Origin: an uncultured bacterium
GTDB taxonomy: Bacteria; Vulcanimicrobiota; CADAWZ01
NCBI GenBank assembly: GCA_949288455.1
Contig: CASEKF010000033.1
Coordinates: 1-64,000, forward strand
Direction of reading: 5' to 3'
Length of the DNA stretch: 64,000 bases
In this document: piece by piece, positions 54,411 to 62,480 of the stretch
Layout of the letters: every line of letters begins with the position of its first letter
How positions within the stretch are numbered: the first letter of the stretch is position 1
Notes under the pieces: model-generated
What the model was told of the DNA's origin: nothing
Seen by the model: only the letters and a program-made list of their open reading frames with translations
Databases searched by the model: none
Translations under genes and position numbers: made by a program

Positions 54411-57400
54411 CTATCGCTTAATTTTAATCGAAAAACCCTCCATAGAATATATATTTCTGCCGTCTACGGACAAAATTCCGTCGCATATCAGAACTCCTTC
54501 TTCAAGAAAGCGAGATTTTACCCATACCAAAACCTTAACTCTGGAATCCGAAGGAATTATCTGCCCTCTATAAGTCCACTTGTGAGAGGACATAGGAAGC
54601 AAAGACGAAAAACCGCTAATATTTGCAGAAGTTCCTTTTGCAAAATAGACAGCCATATATTTCATAAGAGAAATCATAGATTCAAGACCAAGAGATCCCG
54701 GTATTACAGGATCTTGATAAAAATGAGCTTTGAAAAACCAGGAATCAGGCTCCACGTACAAAACGCCTTCTATGAGTCCTAAGCCAAAAGGTCCCCCGTC
54801 GGGATAAAAAGCCGAAATTTCATCTATCATTCCCAACTTTTTAGAGGGAAAAGGAGAACCGAAAGGATACGGACCCTTAAAAACAGAACCATGAGAAACT
54901 CCGGGAGAAGGGATATCTAGATCCCTTATGCCTATCTGATTTTTAAGAGCTTCTTTCGAAAAGAAACCAAAATAAGTCGTTCCTTCATATACTAAGCCGC
55001 GTTCATCGAAAACTTTAAGCGAATAATTTTGAATCAGCATTCCGGCGGCTTGAGAAACTTTATCGAGAACAACTTTAGTTTCCAACAGTTTGGTATTCCT
55101 AGTCGCCGCGCGGATGACTCTGGCTTCTCCGCCCAAATTTCGAAACGAGAGATCTTCCGAAGAAGTCAAAGCCGAACCGAGATAAGCGGCCAGCCAACCG
55201 CAAGGTTGCAGAGCGACTTCCAGAAGGATGGAAAAAGGCATGGAATCTAAAGAAGATTCGTCAAAATACCATTCGTCTCCTGATATATCATATTGCGCGA
55301 CAGCCGAAGCCGGAGCGGTTAAAACCCATTTTTCGCCCGAAACTTCTACTATTCGATCCAAAAATTTATAAGGAGGTCTTGGAAGCCTAGCGATAATTCT
55401 ATCTTCGTCAAAGGGTTTATACTTGTCTCCAAAAGCCTTTGAAGGTTTGCCGGCGGCAAACTCCATTATAGATTCGTTATCATACGCCGCCTTTTTGATT
55501 TCAGCTTTAAAAGGCGCGGAAACGTTATGCCATATTGCCTCTAATTTCTGCTTACCGCTTCCGGTTAATTGAATGGACATATTGAGCATTTCTACGACAG
55601 GCTTATCGTCGGCGTACATTAAAGCGTCAGCTAAAGCGTAAGGATAAGGATTATATCCGATTTCTTTTACCGATATTTTAAACGAAGCTTTTTTAGTCGA
55701 AGCCGTGACCTGCCCTCTGCACTTTAAAGAACTTGAAACTCCCTGAACAGGCTCCCAGCGGCATTCCGAAGCTTCCCCGACAAAACCGGCTCTCATTAAA
55801 AAAAACCTCAACGTATGCATACAGCACTCGTACATCAAAGTGCCCGGCATCACATTGTCGTCTGAAAAGTGACAAACCAGGAACCAATCGTCAGGATGAA
55901 TATCAAGTTCGGAAACGATGGATCCCAGAGAATATTTTCCGCCGCAGGGCGAAAGCGACACTACTCTGTCAATAAGCTTCATATATTTATGAGAAGGCAA
56001 GGCCGCTACCCGTTTTATCGGGAGGTTTTCAAACAGCTCTCCAAAACAACCTCCCGGATTGCCTTTGCGAAGTTCGTTTAAAGCGGCATCTCCGTAAGCT
56101 TCTTCAAAAATAATCTCCACGGGAAATTCAAAACCGTTCTTTAAAACTCCGGCTACAGGCTTCAAATCAAGTCCGGTACGTATAAGTCCTCTGCCGGAAT
56201 CCAGCTGTTCCCGCGTAAAAAAGCCCGCGCATCCGTTTGTCATAGACAAAAGCTTTCTGCCTGAAACAAAACTTTCAAAATTAAAATAGAACAGCCAAGT
56301 TGATCCTTGAGTAAAAAACCTTTCTATATTTATTTCATAACGAATAGTTTCTCCGGGAGAAGGCAAAGAACCATGAAAAGATATCTTAGCGTCTAAAAGT
56401 CTATAAACGGCCAATCCTTTCGTTATTTTATCGATACCAAGCCAGGCCGAAAGAAATAAATCGGATTGCCCCGCTTCTACCGCTATGCAAGTCGGTATAA
56501 CTCCGTTATCCAAATACCAACGATCGGGCAAAACGTCATGCTCGGTAACGACTCTTCCTGAAGTCAAAGACATAGGCTCTCCCTCTACGCTTATGATTCT
56601 ATCGACAAGCATTAAGGGTTCGTCTGGAAGTCTGACTCTGGTTGGATGAGAGTCTATAAAAGCAAATTTTTCTCCTAAGACACGGCCTATAGAGCCTACC
56701 GCAAACTCCATGCAGCTCTCTCTATCCATAAAAACTGTTTTTGCTACCGAAGGCGAGTCAATATGTTCGCAAGCCGAAATATGAAGCGGCTCCGGAAACG
56801 TCTGTTCCAAAATACCCGGCCGTAAAGAAGACAAAGCCAATAGAGAAGACGTCAGCTCGAACGATAAAGTTAAAAATTCTGAATGAGCCCTGCTCTGAGC
56901 GGTTAGAATCCGTAACAAAGCATCCGTATCAACGTAAGGTTCATCAACGTTGCAGGTTTTTAAATCTCTCTTGACGTTAATATCCGCAGATTGATCTTTT
57001 ATAAGATTCGGCGAAGGACAATCTCTATTATTCGAGGCGATAAGAGGAAGTTTTTCTTTATAATTAGCGCGAACGCGAGACGCTTTATCCGCGACGGAGC
57101 CCGTTCGATCGGCTGCGTCCAGTTTAAATTTCTCGGCTCTTTTTAAAAATGGTTCGGGAGCGAGCGAAACGATCATCCCGGATTTTAGAGAAGGAACGCG
57201 GCGATCAAATAAAGGCTCGGGATTAAAATTGACGCCAAAGACGAAAAGTTCAGCGCAAAGCGTAATAAGCGCAGTTATTTCCGATTCGCCCTCCCTAGTC
57301 ATGTTTACGGCGAGATGAGGCCGATTTTTCAATATAGCGTTTATCATTCTGGAACAAGACTTGCCCGGGCCTACTTCGATAAAAATTCTAACGCCGTCTT

Positions 57401-60400
57401 CGTAAGCTCGATTTATAACGGCAGGGAAATCAATCGTATCGGAAGCTTGAGCCAAAATAGCATCGGCTATCGATTCCGACGTAGGTTCGAAACATCTTCC
57501 CCATGCCGAACTATAGAAAGATATTTGTTCAGGGTTATCGGCGGGGAAAAAATGCAAATCGCGGTATTTGTCCGCCACCGGCTTCACAACCTCGCAATGT
57601 ACTGAGGTGACTCCCTTTATAGGCAAAAGTTCGCAGCCTAAATCTTTTGCCAATCTTAAAACCTCATTTTTATCTCCTCCTATAACGCAATCTTCAGGAG
57701 TATTTATTATTAAAAGATAAACTTTTTTTCTGTCTTTGAGCAATGATTTAATTTTATCAGGCGGAGCCGCGACTACTCCTATGAGCCAATTAATCTTCTC
57801 CGAAACTCCCCAAGTTTTTTTGACCGCGTTAAAATCTCCGGCTAAATCGGAAGTAAAAAGAGACGAAGAGAGCATCTTCTCTCGCATTTTGTCCCTGCTT
57901 TTCCAAACCCTTAGAGCCGTTACTCCGGCCATTTCGCCGAGGGAATAACCTATTGAAACGTCAGGCTTCACGCCTAAAAAACATAATACGTCCGAAGCGA
58001 TCGAAGACATTGCGGTCTGGCCCTGCAGCAGAGCGGGATGATTATCCGCTACGGCTTCGGCATCCATTCCGCTCCAGAATATGTCCGGAAGGATCTGGTC
58101 TTTAAGCCTCATATTCTCTCTATCCTGAACGTTCATCACTTCGGGGAATCTTAAGGCAAGTTCCCTGCCCATACCCATATAATAATTTCCCGAGCCCGGG
58201 AATACGAAAGCTAACTTGCCTTTTAAAGAAGGATCGGGCTTGCCAATAAAAATAGAGGAAGACGTTTTGGGAAAAAGATCAGCCAAATTCCTTAGTTCCG
58301 CGGCGCTTTCCGCAACTACGGCGCACCTCAAATCTCCGGAGCCGATTTCTTCGCTCTCGTAAAATAAACGAGCGGCTTGACTAAAGCTAAAAGCCGAATT
58401 TTCCATAAAATCAGCCGCCTTTTGAAGTTTTTTCTTTAACTCGCTTTCCGAATAACCTGAAAAGAAGAAAATCTCTTTCTTTTGGAAGCGGTGTATATGC
58501 TCCGGTTTTGCGGCTCCTTCGGAGATAAAAATTTTTCGCGACGTCCCATTTATATTTACGGCAGAAACCTCCGTTTTCAAAGGTTCGTCGGCTCTGTTTC
58601 TAAGAGCGTAGGAGCCGAAAAAGCGATATCTGTCTTTCAAAAAAAGACACTGCAGCGCAAGCTCTAAAGCTCCTCCGCAGCAGCCGAAAGAAAGGGCTTC
58701 TAAAGACTGCGGAACTAACGAAGCATTGTCGACGACAGCGCCGTCTATCACCGCGTAAATTTTATTTCCGTCCTTTAAGGCGTCGTCGAAACGTTTCAAA
58801 ACGAAAGCGACGGCGGAGTCTCGAAAATTAATCTTTTGGGAATATATTTTTCTTTTAGCGAACGCCGCGCGATCATCCGACGCCATATCTGCGCTTCCGG
58901 CGACGGCCAGAGAAATTTCCCCTAAAGACAAGGCTCTTACCGCTTCGGAGACCGCGGCTAAACCTCCTGTCTCCGCTTCCGACATCGTAAAAGAAGAATT
59001 AGAGCACTTAAATTCCCGAGCTATTCGGCTGGCAGTTATGCTTCCTAAAGAACCCATAGTTCTGTTAGCGTTTAACGGCGGAGCAAAACGATCGCTACCG
59101 GTTTTCCACCTAACGTAAAAATCGGTAGAGGAAAAATCAAAACTTATTCCTATAAATACTCCTCCGTCCTTAAGTTCGTCTTCGGAAACTCCCGAATCTA
59201 CAACGGCTTCTTTAGCCGTAAACAACATGGCTTTTTGCTGAGGCAAGGCTTCCTTAAGTTCGTTAGGCGGAATTCTAAAAGATCCGTAAGGTATTCTAGT
59301 CGGATTCATAAAACGAGCCCCGTCTTCCTCTCCGCAAGCTCGCGCAGATTCAAATTCATACGCGTTATCTGCTCCTCCGGTTCTCAAGGCCAAACCAATC
59401 ACGGCGACTTTTACGGAAGGTTTTAAAAATACGGAAGAATATATTTTACGTTCGCTCGGAACATAATTTTCAACGAGTAAATGAGCGTTTATACCTCCGA
59501 ATCCAAAAGCGCTGACAGCCGCCTTTTTATGAATAGAATCCCATTTTTCAGCCTTCTTCAAAACTTCAAAAGGCGAACATGAAAGAGGCACGGAAGGATC
59601 CTCAAAATTAGCCGTAGGCGGCAAAAGGCCACGGTTGACGGAAAGAAGCGCTTTCAAAATTCCGGCTCCTCCGGCTCCGGTGAGCAAATGCCCTATATTT
59701 GATTTCGAACTGGAGAGGACATGACGTTTTTTATTTGAAGGATAAGCGTTAAAAAGCGCGGTTAAACTGTCGAACTCAATTCTATCTCCTACCGGAGTCC
59801 CGGTGGCATGACACTCGAAAAGCTCTACGTCCCAAGGAGACCAGCCGGTCTGTTCGTAAGCCTTTTTCATAGATCTTAACTGTCCTTCCGAAGAAGGAGA
59901 CAAAAGACTTCCGGAAATATCGTTTGACAACCCTACGGCTCTAATGATTCCATATATTCTGTCTCCGTCCTTAAGAGCGTCGTCAAACCTTTTAAGAGCC
60001 ACGATTCCGGCTCCTTCTCCTATGACGAGTCCCTTGCCCTTTTTGTCAAAAGGAGCGCAAATTCCGTCCGACGACAAAGCCGAAAGCTGAGTGAAACCTA
60101 TGGCGGTATACATACAATCCGGCCTCGAGACTCCTCCTGCCAGCATGAGATCGGCTTCTCCGCAAGTCAGTCGATCGCATGCAAGTTTTATAGCGTAAAG
60201 GGATGAAGCGCATGCGGCGTCTAAAGTAACAGCTTCCCCCTTAAAACCTAAAGATTTCGCAAGAGAAATAGCGGTAAAGGAGTTAACGAAAGAATTTAAG
60301 GGATTTACCGTAACCGAATCCGCCGATTCGGCCAATTCGCATGCAAGCCTGGACGCCGTCTCGGTAGGCAAAGCTATGCTGCCTAATATAACTCCGGCTC

Positions 60401-60749
60401 TATCCAAAGAAATATTAGAAGAATTAACTTCGGCGAAGGCATCTTGTCCGGCAGCCATCGCTATCAGAAACAGAGGATCAAACGATAGGATCGTTTCCTT
60501 TGAAAAAGCTCCGGCTTTAAGGCGTGAAGGATCGGGCGTATCTACGAAACAACCCATATCCGACGCTGCTTTATCAGGAGCTTTCTCCCTTGACAACGCC
60601 TGTTCGACAGGTAGAACCCATCTTCCGGCCGGAACATGCCTAACGGCTGACTCGGCGTTTTCCACAAGCTTCCAAAAACCGTCCAAATTTCCGCAGCCGG
60701 GCAAAACTCCGCCCAAACCGACTACGGCGACGTCATAACACTTATTCAT
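54411..60749 (-). CDS. PfaC-like PUFA/polyketide synthase, KS-CLF-AT-DH-DH
   Basis: A 2112-residue megasynthase. (1) KS, 1-430: Cys180 (DAACASS), His314 (CHATGT), His354 (SNIGHL). (2) CLF, ~446-740: the KS fold with the active-site cysteine replaced (SEAETGG, Glu593), as in chain-length factors. (3) AT, ~844-1175: PGSG, Ser936 in GYSLGE, GVTSVH. (4) Linker, ~1185-1370, no carrier-protein motif. (5) Four FabA-type hotdog modules forming two dehydratases: ~1375-1515, ~1585-1725 (His1627, CHFSDDNVMPG), ~1790-1935 and ~1970-2110 (His2009, AHFYQDPVIPG). This matches PfaC of PUFA synthases plus an AT, as in myxobacterial Pfa3 without its acyltransferase. The ATG at 60749 has GGAGG 8 bases upstream. 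No ACP, KR or ER is near. Confidence 0.92.
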   Translation of the reverse strand: MNKCYDVAVVGLGGVLPGCGNLDGFWKLVENAESAVRHVPAGRWVLPVEQALSREKAPDKAASDMGCFVDTPDPSRLKAGAFSKETILSFDPLFLIAMAAGQDAFAEVNSSNISLDRAGVILGSIALPTETASRLACELAESADSVTVNPLNSFVNSFTAISLAKSLGFKGEAVTLDAACASSLYAIKLACDRLTCGEADLMLAGGVSRPDCMYTAIGFTQLSALSSDGICAPFDKKGKGLVIGEGAGIVALKRFDDALKDGDRIYGIIRAVGLSNDISGSLLSPSSEGQLRSMKKAYEQTGWSPWDVELFECHATGTPVGDRIEFDSLTALFNAYPSNKKRHVLSSSKSNIGHLLTGAGGAGILKALLSVNRGLLPPTANFEDPSVPLSCSPFEVLKKAEKWDSIHKKAAVSAFGFGGINAHLLVENYVPSERKIYSSVFLKPSVKVAVIGLALRTGGADNAYEFESARACGEEDGARFMNPTRIPYGSFRIPPNELKEALPQQKAMLFTAKEAVVDSGVSEDELKDGGVFIGISFDFSSTDFYVRWKTGSDRFAPPLNANRTMGSLGSITASRIAREFKCSNSSFTMSEAETGGLAAVSEAVRALSLGEISLAVAGSADMASDDRAAFAKRKIYSQKINFRDSAVAFVLKRFDDALKDGNKIYAVIDGAVVDNASLVPQSLEALSFGCCGGALELALQCLFLKDRYRFFGSYALRNRADEPLKTEVSAVNINGTSRKIFISEGAAKPEHIHRFQKKEIFFFSGYSESELKKKLQKAADFMENSAFSFSQAARLFYESEEIGSGDLRCAVVAESAAELRNLADLFPKTSSSIFIGKPDPSLKGKLAFVFPGSGNYYMGMGRELALRFPEVMNVQDRENMRLKDQILPDIFWSGMDAEAVADNHPALLQGQTAMSSIASDVLCFLGVKPDVSIGYSLGEMAGVTALRVWKSRDKMREKMLSSSLFTSDLAGDFNAVKKTWGVSEKINWLIGVVAAPPDKIKSLLKDRKKVYLLIINTPEDCVIGGDKNEVLRLAKDLGCELLPIKGVTSVHCEVVKPVADKYRDLHFFPADNPEQISFYSSAWGRCFEPTSESIADAILAQASDTIDFPAVINRAYEDGVRIFIEVGPGKSCSRMINAILKNRPHLAVNMTREGESEITALITLCAELFVFGVNFNPEPLFDRRVPSLKSGMIVSLAPEPFLKRAEKFKLDAADRTGSVADKASRVRANYKEKLPLIASNNRDCPSPNLIKDQSADINVKRDLKTCNVDEPYVDTDALLRILTAQSRAHSEFLTLSFELTSSLLALSSLRPGILEQTFPEPLHISACEHIDSPSVAKTVFMDRESCMEFAVGSIGRVLGEKFAFIDSHPTRVRLPDEPLMLVDRIISVEGEPMSLTSGRVVTEHDVLPDRWYLDNGVIPTCIAVEAGQSDLFLSAWLGIDKITKGLAVYRLLDAKISFHGSLPSPGETIRYEINIERFFTQGSTWLFYFNFESFVSGRKLLSMTNGCAGFFTREQLDSGRGLIRTGLDLKPVAGVLKNGFEFPVEIIFEEAYGDAALNELRKGNPGGCFGELFENLPIKRVAALPSHKYMKLIDRVVSLSPCGGKYSLGSIVSELDIHPDDWFLVCHFSDDNVMPGTLMYECCMHTLRFFLMRAGFVGEASECRWEPVQGVSSSLKCRGQVTASTKKASFKISVKEIGYNPYPYALADALMYADDKPVVEMLNMSIQLTGSGKQKLEAIWHNVSAPFKAEIKKAAYDNESIMEFAAGKPSKAFGDKYKPFDEDRIIARLPRPPYKFLDRIVEVSGEKWVLTAPASAVAQYDISGDEWYFDESSLDSMPFSILLEVALQPCGWLAAYLGSALTSSEDLSFRNLGGEARVIRAATRNTKLLETKVVLDKVSQAAGMLIQNYSLKVFDERGLVYEGTTYFGFFSKEALKNQIGIRDLDIPSPGVSHGSVFKGPYPFGSPFPSKKLGMIDEISAFYPDGGPFGLGLIEGVLYVEPDSWFFKAHFYQDPVIPGSLGLESMISLMKYMAVYFAKGTSANISGFSSLLPMSSHKWTYRGQIIPSDSRVKVLVWVKSRFLEEGVLICDGILSVDGRNIYSMEGFSIKIKR

Positions 60750-61160
60750 CAAAAGCCTCCATACGTTGAATGCCTCTCGGCCAAGCGGACAAACGCGCGA
60801 AAATATCTCAGTCAATATAAAAACAAATGACCGCAATAAAAACGATTTTATTCACGCTGAAAACACGTTCCGATATTGCAAATTATCCGCTTTAAAAGAA
60901 GAAAAACAGCCTATATCATTTTATACGCCGTTTTTCAGCTAACTGCATTTAATTCTTTAATATTTTACGATATCCTTTAACTGACGGCTAAAGCTTATGT
61001 CTAAACGACATAATTGAAAGAATCGGCGAAAGGCGTCTGATAACGTCATATAAAATAAGCCGAGGAATAAACAAAAATCAATTTAACGAGCAAAGTATTT
61101 TTCAACTATTTTCAAAATTCGGCGAAGTGATAAAAAGCTCAAAATTTTATAAAAAAGCTA
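60750..61160. other. Intergenic region upstream of the PfaC-like operon
   Basis: A 411-base AT-rich stretch between the minus-strand megasynthase and the plus-strand tRNA promoter. It should contain the operon's promoter on the minus strand, but I see no good -35/-10 pair. No gene or RNA is apparent. Confidence 0.6.
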
Positions 61161-61189
61161 TTGACAAATTCAAAAACGGAAGATATAAT
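61161..61189 (+). promoter_or_regulatory. Consensus sigma-70 promoter for the tRNA cluster
   Basis: TTGACA at 61161-61166 and TATAAT at 61184-61189 are separated by exactly 17 bases, matching the E. coli housekeeping consensus fully. Transcription would begin near 61196, about 34 bases before tRNA-Pro. Confidence 0.92.
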
Positions 61190-61229
61190 AACATCACTGC
61201 GACGGAAGATTTCCATAAAGCAGATGAAT

Positions 61230-61304
61230 CGGGGCGTAGCGCAGCTTGGCTAGCGCATCTGGTTTGGGACCAGGGGGTCGGAGGTTCAAATCCTCTCGCC
61301 CCGA
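61230..61304 (+). tRNA. tRNA-Pro (UGG)
   Basis: The acceptor CGGGGCG pairs with CGCCCCG. The anticodon loop is TTTGGGA with anticodon TGG, and the T loop is TTCAAAT. No CCA is encoded. First gene of the cluster. Confidence 0.96.
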
Positions 61305-61323
61305 TAGGGAGTCCCATTAAAAT

Positions 61324-61400
<77 letters not shown>

Positions 61401-61410
61401 TTAGATACGC

Positions 61411-61485
61411 GGTGAGCGTAGCTCAGCTGGTTAGAGCGCCGGTCTGTGGAACCGGAGGTCGTGGGTTCGAATCCCATCGCTCACC
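61411..61485 (+). tRNA. tRNA-His (GUG)
   Basis: The extra 5' G opposite C73 and acceptor GTGAGCG/CGCTCAC are the histidine identity element. The anticodon loop is CTGTGGA (GTG). It is a likely substrate for the window's Tgt. No CCA is encoded. Confidence 0.96.
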
Positions 61486-61531
61486 TTTCCGTCAGGCAAT
61501 TTCGTTAATTGTTTAATTTTTGTTTTCATAA

Positions 61532-61604
61532 GGGTCGTTAGCTCAGTTGGCAGAGCACCTGACTTTTAATCAGGGTGTCACAGGTTCGAATCCTGTACGA
61601 CCTA
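61532..61604 (+). tRNA. tRNA-Lys (UUU)
   Basis: Acceptor GGGTCGT pairs with ACGACCT (first pair G-U). The anticodon loop is CTTTTAA (TTT). The T loop is GTTCGAAT. No CCA is encoded. Confidence 0.95.
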
Positions 61605-61617
61605 TTATTATTGCGAG

Positions 61618-61684
61618 TCGTCGTTAGTATTCAAGATAAAGCGGCTCTTACGGGCGTAGCCGGTTTTAATCCTGCACGGCCTAT
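61618..61684 (+). pseudogene. Probable degraded tRNA (Lys-like) remnant
   Basis: The 3' end (ggttttaatcctgcacggcc) matches the tRNA-Lys(UUU) 3' end at 19 of 23 positions when extended to the following TAT, and GTCGTTAG near 61620 matches its 5' arm. The D and anticodon arms are not recoverable, so it is a decayed duplicate rather than a gene. Confidence 0.45.
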
Positions 61685-61696
61685 CTTAGTTATTTT

Positions 61697-61769
61697 GGGC
61701 CATTAGCTCAGTTGGTAGAGCACCTGACTCTTAATCAGGGTGTCGCGGGTTCGAGCCCCTCATGGCCCA
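61697..61769 (+). tRNA. tRNA-Lys (CUU)
   Basis: Acceptor GGGCCAT/ATGGCCC, anticodon stem CTGA/TCAG with loop CTCTTAA (CTT). It is closely similar to the UUU isoacceptor, probably a duplication followed by an anticodon change. No CCA is encoded. Confidence 0.95.
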
Positions 61770-61785
61770 TCGCTCAAAATTTAAA

Positions 61786-61867
61786 GGGCGAGTGGCGGAA
61801 TTGGCAGACGCGCTAGACTTAGGATCTAGTGGCTTAGGTCGTGGGGGTTCAAGTCCCTTCTCGCCCA
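61786..61867 (+). tRNA. tRNA-Leu (UAG)
   Basis: Acceptor GGGCGAG/CTCGCCC, anticodon stem CTAGA/TCTAG with loop CTTAGGA (TAG), and a long variable arm as expected for a class II tRNA. No CCA is encoded. Confidence 0.95.
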
Positions 61868-61935
61868 TTATGATCGATGACGGTTATAAGATTTAAAGCT
61901 TATGCAAGCTTAATTTCAAATATTAAAATTTTTAC

Positions 61936-62008
61936 GCGGAAGTAGCTCAGCGGCTAGAGCATCGCCTTGCCAAGGCGGGGGTCGAGGGTTCGAATCCCTT
62001 CTTCCGCT
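61936..62008 (+). tRNA. tRNA-Gly (GCC)
   Basis: Acceptor GCGGAAG/CTTCCGC, anticodon loop TTGCCAA (GCC), T arm AGGGTTCGAATCCCT. No CCA is encoded. It is the last tRNA of the cluster. Confidence 0.95.
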
Positions 62009-62414
62009 CTTATAGTCAATTAAATACTTGGGGCATAAGGCTCTTTTAAAATCAGCTTAAAGCCTTAGCGAATAAAGCGGCTCAAAATAACATTCGTCAA
62101 TTTGACGCTATCGGGAACGCAACTCAAGTGAAATTTACGAATATTTAAGCCGCAAAAAATACCTCTAAAATTCAATTTATCTTTTAGGGGATTGGCTTCG
62201 AAGAGCGAACCGCAGAAAACGCCGCCTTCGAGCATATTGTTGGGCCGCCGGCGAACGCGGCTATTTTTTTTAATAAAAACCATAATAAAAAGCTTATCCG
62301 CGGCGACTAAGCGAAAATATCGGTTCAGGTCGAAGATATTTTATGTCAAACAATGCGGAATGTAAAAAAATAAAGAATAATTCAAGCCGGATTATGGAAC
62401 ATTTCCGGTTCTGT
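62009..62414. other. Intergenic region between the tRNA cluster and tig
   Basis: About 400 bases without a convincing gene. A 72-codon minus-strand frame (62065-62283) has no ribosome site or protein-like composition. The stretch near 62245-62265 is locally GC-rich. No promoter matching the consensus was found. Confidence 0.6.
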
Positions 62415-62438
62415 GGCCGGGTGCGTCCGGTTTTTTTT
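62415..62438 (+). terminator. Short hairpin with T8 in the tig leader
   Basis: GGCCGG and CCGGTT pair over a GTGCGT loop (CCGG/CCGG core plus two G-U pairs), followed by eight Ts, 43 bases before the tig start. It could end readthrough from the tRNA cluster or attenuate tig; the stem is short. Confidence 0.6.
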
Positions 62439-62480
62439 ATGTTTTAACAGACAATCAAAATACGAGAGGTGTATTAAATT

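Noticed and set aside
55600-57200. ACP domain in the linker of the PfaC-like protein
   Set aside because: I looked for a G-x-D-S-L/I-type serine motif between the AT and the first hotdog module and found none.
62065-62283. 72-codon minus-strand gene
   Set aside because: No ribosome site, no recognisable composition or family, and it lies in the tig leader region.
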